From Lycorma delicatula (taxonomy: Eukaryota > Arthropoda > Insecta > Hemiptera > Fulgoridae), in assembly GCF_047948215.1 (NCBI RefSeq), contig NC_134455.1:344930997-344994996 (forward strand): a stretch of 64,000 bases of DNA. The letters are read 5' to 3'. This document shows, in pieces, positions 1 to 13,000 of this stretch (position 1 is its first letter; each line of letters begins with the position of its first letter). The translations under genes were made by a program, and so were the position numbers. The notes below the pieces were generated by a model. That model was not told the DNA's origin, did no database searches, and worked only from the letters and a program-made list of their open reading frames with translations.

Positions 1-946
1 ACCTGTTGTATGAATTAACATGCCCAAATAAACATAATCATGGCTCATCTGTTATAAAATACAGTATAGGGCATATCTGGCAACAAACGTTTTGAGAAAT
101 TGGCCACAATAATTAAGACAAGTTTGTCTGTTCTTTCAAGTTGACTCCTGTTAAAGCTCATCAGTGGCAAGAACAGGGGGGGGGGGATGGTGGCGACCAG
201 AAGCATCACAAGGTGGGTGGTCTTCCCCTACAGGTTTGGGATGCTCTTCTAAGTTGTTGCACATTTGTTACACAATACGATTTAAAATTTTAAATCATGC
301 AGAATTATATGAGACAAGATTTGTATTTTAAACCCCTTGTTGTGATATCTTAAATATATATTATTTTCAGAATGGCAAAAATTCTACTTTGGATGCATAT
401 AAGCTTCTACTACTTTAATCCTTTCTTTGATCTAATAAGGCATTTTTGAAAAATACAAATGCAAAATTGGAAACTAAACTGCATTGAAGCGTGAACAACA
501 GATTACAACTGCAAACAACAGATGACAACAGAGTAGACTACTCTGTTGTTACTACACATACAACCAACAGTGGCACTTAGTAGCAGTGACAGTAACAGTA
601 TTACAGGTGGAACTGAAATGAATTGCAGTTTGAACCAGTTTAATTCAGTTTTAAGTTGTTTAAATGATAACAATAAGAATAATGTGATGTGATCATATTA
701 ATTTAACATAAAATAATTAATTATAAAAATAAATAAATTAATTATACTTTTATTATTATGATATAAACATATGCAAAGACCTAAAGATTTTATAATTCTA
801 CTTAAGTAAAACAATGTTTTTATTAAAATTATATAATAGTTTTTTTTTTAAATACTTTTAGTATAATCTACTTTCTAAATTAATCACTAATGTAGTAGTA
901 ATAAAATATATAACATAATAATATTTATTATAACAGGGTGTCTGAC
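1..946 (-). other. partial spen intron, downstream of the last visible exon
   Basis: AT-rich and without a convincing exon. An 11-base G run sits at 176-186, beside a short GC-richer patch (about 120-235). On the minus strand an acceptor-like cctgtag precedes this patch, but no donor follows and the phase-0 frame meets a stop, so no exon is called. Confidence 0.5.
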
Positions 947-1036
947 CTGTGCCTGTGTAGGAGGGTGCTGGTGAGCTGGTGGAGGGCTCTGCCGGGGCCA
1001 CTGTGGGTTTGGAAGCAGTTCTGCCACCACCCCATG
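947..1036 (-). CDS. spen: spen exon: Pro/Gln/His-rich segment, last exon seen before the window edge
   Basis: Acceptor actctgggcgacag|CATGGG, donor GCACAG|gtcaga; 30 codons, phase 0 at both ends. Encodes HGVVAELLPNPQWPRQSPPP and AHQHPPTQAQ. Its GC content stands out sharply from the AT-rich flanks. In Spen proteins such Pro/Gln-rich sequence precedes the SPOC domain, which must lie beyond base 1. The donor gtcaga is unusual but acceptable. Confidence 0.75.
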
Positions 1037-4000
1037 CTGTCGCCCAGAGTTAGTAGCAAGCAAACACAAGTCAAACCAAACCAACCCTTGTTAACCCACT
1101 TCCCAAAACAAAATCTACCTCTTAACTAATTATTATAACTAATTTAATCTAAACTTATGTTTAAGTAATGTTATAAAATCATATTATTTAGATATACAAA
1201 TTAAAAAAATATTTATTGCATAACGGTAAAATACAAAAAGCAATAGAAAAAAATATCAGATAGAATCCAACAATATTAAAATAAACCATGCCCATTGCTG
1301 CACAACTGAATGGTACACAAATCCTCAATTCTTAAACTTCAATTTCACTGTTCATTAGTATATCACAATTCACTGTAGTAGTACATCGTTCACAAAGTTC
1401 TCAGCCTGATACAGAGATGGTGCAAGTATGATCAAATAACTTATGATATATCCCAAACATGATCCTTTAGATGGCAAGCTGGCTAAGTCTCAGACCCATG
1501 CGTTCAGTTACTTACTTGTGGTAATAGAAAAAAGCAAATATATTTTATCATTTTCTGAAAAGTGGATAAAATTGAAGAGCTATTATAAAGTACTTTGTTT
1601 TAAAAGGACCAGACAGACATACAAAGAGTTATATTCCACTTTAAATTACTTTTCCTCATTTTTTCAATAATAAAAAAGCAGGCAGCTGTATTTAAATGTC
1701 GTCATACTTTTATTCAAGATAATGAATGCTCAGAACACCCAAAAACCACTATGACAGATGGTCATCACAAAAATCCACAATGCATAATAAATTATTGCCA
1801 AATAAAGGTACACAAGTATACTAACCTCACAGTCAGGTCAATAGACTGTGTCCACTACTTTATACAAAACAAAAATGTTTTCTGCTTGATGGATGCTGCA
1901 TTAGTTAACAGTTAATCAAAAATGCATTTAACTGAACACTTCTCGAGCGTGTTTAACTTATTTGAATGCAATTGTGCTGGGTTTCTTTGACATTTTGGCA
2001 TGGATTCATAATTTCATACCAAAGATCAAATAGTGCGTGGGAGCAGATGAAACTGCGACAAAGAAAGCAAAAATGATTTCATCAGCAGCAGGAAAAGTGA
2101 TGGCTACGATTTTTTCGGATTCTTGTCATCACTAGGGAGTATTATGCTTCACTAATGCACCAGTTAAAGGTTGCTATTTCGGCTAATGTCTGCATCTGGC
2201 CAGAAAAAAGTGCTCTTTCACCACGATAATTACATCTTCACACACATCTTCGGTTGCTGCAAAACTCCATAACTTATGCTTAAGTACTCTCTGGATTTTT
2301 AAGTATTCTCTGGATTTGACTGTAAGGAATAACTTCCTCTTCCCAATCTCAAGAAATGGTTCTCTAGATGATGATCTACTTTAAATGATGAGGTCAAAAC
2401 TGTGACAACCACTTATTTTGCAGAGATAGACAGGGTATTAAAAAGTTGGATAGTGATTGATGTAAATGCAACAAATTGCAACGATTAAGTTGAAAAATAT
2501 GAATGACTTAAAAAATCTTAACTTCTTTATCAGACAGAACTTTCTACACTACCCTTGTGTTACAATGTGTATTTAAAGTAAAAATTTTAAAAAATACCAT
2601 ATTTCAGGTAGCCAACATTTGCTCACAGTTTTTAATTACATAAATGAGTTTTTTTAATCTTTTTATTGCTTTTTTTTTTTATTTCTGCATCTGACAAAAA
2701 GATACTAATAAAATATAAATCTCACCTAACTGTAACAACAACTCTTTGAAATGCAAATAAAAAATATCACAACAATGGTTGATTAAATTAATCAGCAAAA
2801 TATTATTTCAATCTCTAAATAATAACAATAATGACAAGAAAAAACTATACATGCACAAAAACATGCAACATAAGTTATCACTCTGCTGTTTTCAGAGCGT
2901 TAGTCCTCAATAGAAGAATAGTAAAATCAGTTTTCAGGTTTTGTAAAAAAATAAAATCAGAAGGTGCGATCAGCCAATTAGAGGTGTAATTCTTGTTTAT
3001 GATGACACCAGGCTCACACTCCTGAAAGCACTCTGATAAACTAGATGAATTTACTGGGAAATCTCAGAACATCAGTTTCCAAACATATCCCACTGTTGTT
3101 TCTTTTTGTTTGGGACATTGAAGGAGGTACTGGGAGGATATGGAATCCAGAATGGCAACTAAGTAGAGGAGTTCAAGAATACATTCTCAAAGTTTTTTGA
3201 AGGGATCCCCACAAGCTCTATAAATGTTGAAAAAAGGGTAAAGAACTTCAAGGAAACTATGAAGGAAAGCAATATGTATGTTTTGTATTTTTATTTTGTA
3301 CTAATTAAAAAAAAACAAAAAAAAAACAGTTTATATCTGACTAACCTTGGTATTTTATTATTGCATTATTGAAATAAAACATTTTCTTAGAATGAATTTA
3401 AAACCCTTGTTCTCAATTTTATCTGATGACTGCATCCTCAATTTATAAAAAAAAAGACTAAATTTAAATAAGTATAGAAGTATTTCAAGTAAAATATTAA
3501 TTATAAATTATTGAGATATTCATAATAACTACCAACATTTCACATGCTGTTATCATATTAGTTATGGCAAAGGAAACAATACTAATATTAAAATCCAATT
3601 TTGTAAACATATACTTCTTTTGTTTTTCTGTTAGCAACTTCTAAAATTATATATTAAAAATGGTTAATTTCATATCTGCAAGTTTTCCAAGGATATAATT
3701 AGTATTATCATTGCAGAGTGGCAGATTTTATTAAAAATTAACATAAAAACTCATCAAAAAAGTTTAAATATACATACCATAGATGCTTCATATGCAGGAA
3801 CAGGCAGCCCAGCCTGCATCACCTGACCCCGGCTATGTGGCTGAGCTTGTGGACTAGGAGATGGAACAACAATACATCCTCCAGTACCCACCGGTTCTAT
3901 TATGTTCTTACAAACAGCCTGAAACATTTTATCAAAATTAATTTAATTTTACTATAACAAGAATATTGCACAAGTTATCTGATAAAAAGATAAGAGAATT

Positions 4001-7000
4001 AAAGCTTTTTAGCAAAAAGAATTTACTTATTCTTCTTGCTGATATTTTCCCACTTAAAATTACTCCTGTAAAGATGAGACAAACTTATACCAGCATTTCT
4101 TCCATCCTCAAAACATTTGTGGAAAAAGCTTACTTAGTAATCAAGTTCACTTAGTAATTTTTTTCCATCTAATATTGCAACTCATTCCTTTTAATGTTAT
4201 TTGTGGGTACAAGAAAGTCACATAGTACCATGTCTGATCAACCCATCGGGTTGGTCTAGTGGTGAACACGTCTTCCCAAATCAGCTGATTTGGAAGTTAA
4301 GAGTTCCAGCATTCAAATCCTAGTAAAGTCAGTTATTTTTACATGGATTTGAATACTAGATCATGGATACTGGTGTTCTTTGGTGGTTGGGTTTCAATTA
4401 ACCACTCATCTCAGGAATCGTCGAACTGAGACTGTACAAGACTACACTCATACATATCATTTTCATTCACCCTCAGAAGTATTAGCTGAAAGGTAATTAC
4501 AGGAGACTAAACAGGAAAGAGAAAGGTACCATGCCTGGAGAATAAAGAGTTGTTATTTTTTGCTAAATAATCACAAATTAATAATGAACTGTGAGCTGGA
4601 CCATTGTCATGGTACAAAATTCAAGAATTTTTTGCCCATATTTGTGGTCATTTTCTTTGATTTCCTCATGTTAATGGGGTAAAACCACTAAGTAATACAG
4701 TTTGTTGACTGTCCAAGACAACACCATTGTAATTTTAAAAAAACAGTAAAGAGGACATTAACATTCGATCGAACGCAGTGCATATTTGGTCTTGGTTCAG
4801 GAAGCTTCTGTCAGGATAAATGGGCCATTCAAAACTGTACACTTATGTTTCATCATGATGAGTCATCAGCAATTTCTGCTAATAATTGTTAACAATAATA
4901 TATTTTTGTTAAAAATGCAATAGTTTTGAAACAAACTTTGCTGCTCCTCATTTCATACCCAAAATGTCAATCACACAAGCCATAAGAAATTCCCACCTCT
5001 TCAGAACTTCTCTAATAGTGATTTGACAATTAATAGTCACACTATTATTTATTCTGTCAATATTTTCATCAGTTATTGTTGCACTAGGGCATCCAACTCT
5101 TTTGTTATCTTCACAGCCTTCTTGAAACCATTTGTACCACACATAAACCCTTATACATCCTCATCAAAAAGCCTTCTTTATATCTTCACCACTTCACTGT
5201 ACTTTATTCCAATTTAATGCTAATCCTGTTATATATCATTTCACACAAAATAAACCACCACTCTTAACAAAACATTTCCTAATACTCACCACCAAAATTT
5301 TAAATGTACTAAAAGAGCTGAAAATATTGATATATATATATATACAGAATTAAAAAATCCTTGTAACTTTTCTTACACCCTATATTACTGAAAAAGAAAT
5401 AATGGTAATAAAAATAATACAGTTGTATTTTTTTTTATTTTTATATTTGCGAAAAACGCTTATGCATTTTCATCATTGCCTGGAAAGGCTGTATTTGTTT
5501 TAAAAAACTAATGTTCAAAATTCACAATTAAAGATTAATTAAAAACGAAAACATCTTTAAAAAAAATAAAAATATATTTTAAAATTAAAATTTAAATATT
5601 TTAAATGAAAGATACAGTAGACATAAATATCTTAAAACACAGAGTATGATTTCACAACTCAATTTTTCTACAATAATATCTATAACAATGATCAAATTTG
5701 AATAAATTTTTTTTAAAAGTAACTTGTTTCATAATTTCTTCAAAATAGATAATAACATAATTACTTACTCTTGTACTACTAGCACCGGTTACTATAGGCT
5801 GCTGGCTGTGAGCACGAAGTGGAGGACTGGCCACAGATCCAGTAAGAAGAGACCCATGATGTGGTGGTGGTGGAGTACCAGGCCCTACAACACCTTCTCG
5901 TGCACCACAGTTAACAGCCTATAAAAATATAATTGAATAAACTATACTAATAATAACCACAAACTCTTAATAACTACACTAATAATAGTTTAATAATTAT
6001 ACTAATACTAACAAATAACTATACTAGTTATGGCTATTAAAAAATGAAAAAAAAAATGCAAACAGCATATAAATTGCAAATATATCCATGTTGTTTAACT
6101 GGTTTATAGAATAGTTTCAGTCACATAGAATAGTGTCATTTTGTTTACAGTAAAAGGCTTAAAATTTTATCAAATAAAACATAGTTTGCTATAACTAGTA
6201 TTTATGGTTAGTATTAACCAGTATTTATAGAATTATGGTATTATAATATTTATTGTTAGTATAAATGATTCAAAAATTTTAATGCCTGCTATTCTTGAAT
6301 TTTCAAGATAAAATTTCCAAATTTATTTATTTTTTAGATCTTGTAGGGTACATGTACACCAAATTTCATTAAGATATCTCAATTCATTATTAAGAAATAA
6401 ACCTTTATTGAAAAAATAGAAAATGGCAGAAGGAAAATGAAACAAACTGAGGAATCTGTTGTCTTCATGAACCTTTTGTTTATTTTAATAATGACACATT
6501 TAAAATTAACTCCTTGTATATCAGGTGAGCAACTAAGAACTAAACCTGCAGAACAAATTGAAATGCAGTAATTTGAATGTCATCTTCAATGCCAATATTG
6601 TGTTGCTACTAGCTTCATTGTTATTTGAGTATGTAAATTATTGTCGTTATTGTTGTCAGTTGTAAACCGTTCATACTTCAGTGGAATATAGTTTCATTCT
6701 TTGAAGTTACATTTTTCTAAAATGTCTTATTCAACAGAGGAAAGTTTTTTGATAGCATGAAAGCTTAAGAGTATTCAGGATTCTTACAAGAAATGCATCA
6801 AATATTAGCAGAAAAATGTCAGAATCTCAGCAGAGAAGCATACATTATTTGTTAAAAAAAAATATGGCTTACACCATCGACAATTTTAAATGGAAAACAA
6901 AATAGGTGATCTATTAGAATTCTAGAAGTCATAGTTGATATTCAAAGAAGAATTTCCAGCAGTCTGAAAAAACTTATACATAAGTTAATACAATAAAGTT

Positions 7001-10000
7001 GAACATGTGTTCAATCAATTAAATTAAATTATCAGTTAAACTTTTTTGCGATTTAAATTTTGATTTAAACTGTAAAATATATTGTGTAACAACTGTGGTA
7101 TGACTGAAGTAAAACAGACAGACAAACAGAAACATCCTAATTATTGTGACTAGCTTCTCAAAGACATTGTTAATGGACAGATGGACCTAATGTTGTATTC
7201 CGTGTCAGATGAAGCACGGTTTCATTTATCTGGACACGTTAGTTCAAACAATACCAGGAACTGGATGACAAAATCCTCACTGGATGAGGATGTACACTGT
7301 GGGTCTCTATACTTCACGATGAGAAAATCTGTGTATGATGTGCTGTTTATGGTAATACAAGGTCTGTAAATAAAGTAATGAGACTGGTTCAGATAAAATT
7401 TTATTTACAATCCAATTATACATGGACTCGCCTTCAAAATAGTTCCCTTGGGAAGCCACACAATCCTTCAAATGGTTTTCCAACTCTTCATAGCAGTGTT
7501 GAAAGTCAGAAACCGGAAATATCCTTAATATGGTTAGTTACATTTTTTTTTTGTTTTCTACTGTTCCAAAATGGTGGTGTCCTTTGAGGTAGTTTTTTAA
7601 AGTCGGGAACAAGAAAATGTTGCAGGGACACAAGTCAAATGAATAAGGTGGTTGAGGAACTACAGGAATGTTTTTCTTTGCCGAAAACCCATTAATTGAG
7701 AGTGCAGTGTGACAAGGTGCATTGTCATGATGCAGCATCCAGTTGTCTTTGATGGCTGGTCTCATGCAGGCAACTCTTTTCTGCGGTCTTTCAAGAATTT
7801 CTTGGCAAACATATTGATTTACAGTCTGTCCTGAGGCAAAAAATCCTTATGGACAATGCCACTACAATTGAAAAAACAAATTGGCATGGTTTTGATTTGC
7901 TCATTTTTGCTTTTTTGGGACATGGTTAATTTGGAGTGTGCCACTCCTTGCTCTGGCATTTTGTTTCTGGGTCGTACTCAAATATCCAAGATTCATCACC
8001 AGTAATAACATGTTTAAAAAATCAGGATCAGCTTCAATTTGCCCTAGAAGATCGCAGCACTCTTCCACCCTGTTGTTTTTCTTTTCAACAGTGAAGTTTT
8101 CTGGGACCAATTTTGCACAAACCTTTTTCATGACCATTTGTTTGTCAAAATTTGATGGACTGGTATGGTTCAAATTCAATTGTTCTGCAATCATTCTGAC
8201 AGTTAATCGTTTGGTCGTACCATATCAAGTCCCTGATTTGTCCAACACTGTCGTGACATTTTGACGTTAACGGTTTTCCAGAGCAGGAATCGTCTGCAAC
8301 TGATTCCCGGCCATCTGAAAATGCTTTAAACCATCTAAAAACTTGGGCTCATAACAGAATGTCATCTCCATACGCCCTTTTCTATTTTGAAAAGGTTTCA
8401 GTAGCATTCTCACGAGTTTAACACAAAAGTTGATAGCACAATGTTGCTCATAATTAGTATAACTCATTTTTGTAACACACAACAAAAACTTGTTTCACAA
8501 AAAGTTTAAGTTTCACATGGCAACAGACTAAAAATATTAATACCTAATATAAATCAGCTGTTTATACAAACATGTTTACTAGTAACTTTACACTGTTGCC
8601 ACTTCGGCTGCCTAAAAAAGTAGTCTCATTACTTTATTTACAGAACTCATACTACAGTGAGATTTTTTCACCAGACTGTTAATACAGATTTGTACCGTAC
8701 AATTTTCAAAGAATTCTAAGCTAATACTGTGAAAAAAAGTACAGCTTCTTCCAACAAAACAGAGCAACATGTCACAGATCAAACAATTCACTAGCATGCA
8801 TTCACATAGCTTTAAGAAAATGGACAGTCAGCAGAGGGCGGTGGGCCTTCACATTCCCTAGATTTGTGTAGTTGTCGAGTTTTCTGTTGGAGCTATTTGA
8901 AGTATTGAGTTTATGATCAAATCCTCACACTATTGTTGAACTAAAACTTAATATTCAACAAGAAATATAGACATCATTAACAGCACATCAGGTGACTCAA
9001 TATAATCAAACACAAAAGGGCATAGATATGTAAACTTTTGTTAAAGAAAATATAGAATTTAAGTTTTCATGTCATTCGTAAAATTTTATATGTTGCAACT
9101 CTTATTTGGTCTACAGCAGTTCATTTTAAGGTGCATATCCTATGTGTGCCTGCATGCGTATCTTTTATTATGTTAGACAGTATATCTCTTCTATGCATCA
9201 ACATAAAAAGATCCCAAGTAAAACTATTCTTTTTTTTTTAATTTTAATAATACACCTTAAAACTTCTATAATAATCATACTTACATTGCCAATTGATTGT
9301 AATATATGAGCTTTGGGAGTCATCGGAGTAGGAACTTTTGCAACCGGAACTTTGCCTCTATTTACAGCCTGTAAAAGATGAGCTTTATGATTGATGGGAG
9401 TTGTAGCAACACCGACTCCAATATTAGCTGCTTGTGATGGTGTACCGACTACTATCTTTGCAGGTGTAGCAGGAGAAACTGAAGGGGCCACAACAACCTA
9501 AAACAAAAATAAAAAATAAAAAAATAATAATAACCTTTTTTTTATAAAACAGAAATACCAGATATTATGAAAACAGAAATACAGATATTACGAAAATTGT
9601 ATTTAACTTCTTCATGTAGAATAAAAATGGCCAAAGTCTTCCATCTGGAAAAAAGTGCAAACCTAATAAGGCGATCTCTATGACAAAATGATAGCGTCTT
9701 GGCCTTTCATCTGGATTTCCAGGTTCAAATCCCAGTCAGGCATGACAATTTTTAATTACTACAAAAGTTTCATTTTCATATTCCCATGCACAAACTTTGA
9801 GCTTATATGGTGAATTAATTCATTAAGCAAAAAAGGATTATTTTTAAATATGTTAACTGTTGAAGAACAGAAACTAAATAGTAGTTGGTTAGTGGTCTAC
9901 AGTTTGTGTATACCACCAACTTTTTCTGCTTGCCCTAAATTCAATTTGTTGTACAAAATACCTCTGTACCTCTTGCTACTTACTCTAAAGAATTTAATTT

Positions 10001-13000
10001 AATTTACATTTAAACTAAATTTTTTTATAACTTTTATTTTACAATCTTGATAAGAACTAAATAAGTAAAGAAACTTCAAATTTTATTTTGGTAGAAAATA
10101 TATCCGAATGTTTTTTTTTTACAAGTAAATGTTTATAAATTTTCAATGTTAAAAAATAGATCAGTTTCTTTATAAAATAGGTCAGAAGTTAAAACTTGGC
10201 ATTTCACATTATGTTCTGTACACAGGAAGTACAGAAAAATAATTATAAAATTAATTAAACAGTTAACTAATTTTTTATTTTAGACTTGCGAAGCTTATGA
10301 TAAGAGACATCTATCCGTTATCTCACAATACCTGGAATACCTCATCATATCAAGTAAGGGTGTGAAATAAGTATAACTGCAAACAGCCAGAAAAAAATTA
10401 CCATAAATTATTGAATTAAACAATGCTTGAGTATGATCTTACAGCAAGCCTTTGGCGTTAAATGATCAGAGTAATTAATGCTACTAAAAGTTTTATTTTA
10501 GACACCTTTTGTAAAAGAAAATGGTAAAAGGAATATTAGATCTATAATTTTAACAAGGTTAACTCAACGACCTTAACAAGGTATTAACCTGAATTAACCT
10601 TAACACTAGATTTAAACAATAAATAATATGATTTTTAAAAAGAATCTTTTTAAGACACAGAAAAAGTTGTTTAATATGAAAAGCTTCATACTCCTTATAA
10701 TAAACATATACAAATACTCACCCTGTTAAGATTAACAGCTGATGGTATAGACTGTACTGGTGTAGTTTTTGGACTCATCATAACAGTTGGTTTTGGAATG
10801 TTAGTGTTCGGAGAGAGTAAAGGTTTTGATAAAGCTGGAGACACTAAGACTGGTCTAGGCATAACTGTTGATGCGACAATAGGTTTATTGATAGCGGAAG
10901 GTAATGTCTTAGTTAATGTAGGAACAGCAACACTCGTTCTGACCAAATCCAATGATCCAGGAATAATATTATTAGGTTTAGTAACAGGTAATGAAGGACA
11001 ACTGCTAGGTTTTATTACAGGATTAAGAGCTTTTACAACACTAGGAGTAGTGGTAATAGTAGTAGTATTAAGTCCTCCTGATCTGACAGGTGGTACTGTA
11101 AGTGGACGGGGTGGTGGTGGTGATGGACATACAGCAGGAGTAGAAATAGGCACTGTTGGTTCAGACGGTAGACTCATTGTTCTTAAACGTTTTTCACAAG
11201 GTTCACCAGACTCATCCTCACTAATTTCCATTTGATTTCTAAAAAGAAAAAACACACATTAAAAAAAAATTCAGTAGTTAACACTAACATAAATCAGGGT
11301 TAAATATTTTACATACCACAGTAACACAACTGTTTTATACTCACCTAATTGTAAAGATCTTAAATTCAACAATGATGTAATAGCCAATTGTAATCTTAAG
11401 GCTAATTTTTAATAAAATCACAGCCGATTAGAATATTTTTCAAACACATTAAGTACCATATTCAAATATATGTTGTAAAACTAACTAAAAAAATCCCTTT
11501 AACAACTTTTTAAGTGTTCAACATACAAAAATGAATTTTAGAGCACATGTACCTACCTCAAAACAATCTATTGTTTCGATATGAGACGGCTAGTTGGAAG
11601 TGTACAGTATACCACTTTTGAAAATTATTAAATGACCACCATTTTATCACAGCCTGAAATTTTTACATCAATTTTTTTTCTGTTGTTTTATAATTACCAT
11701 TTGTTTCATAATATGGTGTTTCATAATCCTGCCCTAAAATTTTAAATGGAAATTTTCCATACCCCAAAAATAGATCTGTTTGGAAATAGGGCCATTTACT
11801 AAATTAATTTTTTTATATTTAATGGGTAAAAAGTTATTAAGTTATTAATTAAAACATATTTATTCCCTTACTTGAAATAAAGCTCAAGTTCTGATTACAG
11901 ACACCTAATAAGCAACAAACTTACAATCTCCAACTCATTAGACATATTAGTAAAAAGAGTACATTTAAAAATAATTTTTTTTTTTAATAATGGCATATAA
12001 AATCAACCATTTTGAAAACTATTGTAAGAATATCCTAAATTAAGATTAATACCATACCACTGGATTTAAAAGTTTACTTCCTTTAGAAAACTAGTTACAG
12101 TATACATTAAAAATATTTTTTAATCTATTAATTTAATCAATTATAGTGAATGTTCTATAAAGCAATCCTTAGTTTCACAAGCTAAAACAAAATTAAATAA
12201 CAGTATAACTTTCCTTGTAAGCTAAATAAAACTTTCAATGTTTCCAAAAAATATATAAAAGATTAGAAAAAATACTAAGGACTGTTACCTGACATGATCA
12301 TTGTTAACAGGAATGTATTGGCCCTCCTCAGATTCCCGCATTGGTATTAGAAGTCCAGTGACAGGATCGATAAGTGTCATCGGTTCCATACTAGGTGGTG
12401 TACTACTTTTTTCAGGATTAGGTTGAGGCATCGGTGAAGCAGGCAAAGGTGAACCAAGCCGCTGCCCAGATGATTCAGTCTGATTTATTGGTGAAGATGG
12501 TTGTGGAGGTTGTGTGGCTTGATTAGGTTGAGGAGTTGTTGGACGTGGTGATTCTTCTTTTACAGGCTGATTCGATGTCATTATTGCCTGTTTACGTCTT
12601 GGAGATTTACGTGTTTCTGGAGCAGGTGGTGGTACCGGTAAAGAAACCATCGTACCCCTTGTGCCACGTCGGCTACTACTTCTGGTACCCCTTATAACGT
12701 CCTCAATTGTATCATCAACTGTATTTCTTGTACCATCACGTTCCTTAGGTTTAAAGAAAAAAAATAATTTGTTAAATATCATCAAGAAAAAAATCTGTCC
12801 TTAATTTTTAACAAAACCTTTATTTACAATTGAAATTGCAACAATAAAACTTGAATTTTTGTTGCATCCAGTATTTTCCACTTTTGCACATTACCTGCTT
12901 CTTAACATTTTATATACACGCACAGCAGATCTAAAAGGTTCTTTAATCTTGATACCACAATATTATGATTATCAAACAATATCTATCTAGCTGTACTTAT

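Noticed and set aside
120..235. Possible further 3' spen exon reading EDHPPCDASGRHHPPPP
   Set aside because: Acceptor-like site present but no donor; the phase required by the upstream exon meets an early stop, and the 11-base homopolymer makes the frame unreliable.
1..946. SPOC domain search
   Set aside because: No SPOC-like sequence could be read on the minus strand here, so it is presumed to lie beyond the window rather than missing from the gene.
938..1129. 63-residue plus-strand open frame over the GC-rich patch
   Set aside because: The minus strand has consensus splice sites and a Pro/Gln-rich spen-like peptide in the right phase; the plus frame has no support.
10798..11235. 145-residue plus-strand open frame
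   Set aside because: Antisense of the Pro/Thr-rich spen exon 10722-11238, which has splice sites and matching phase.
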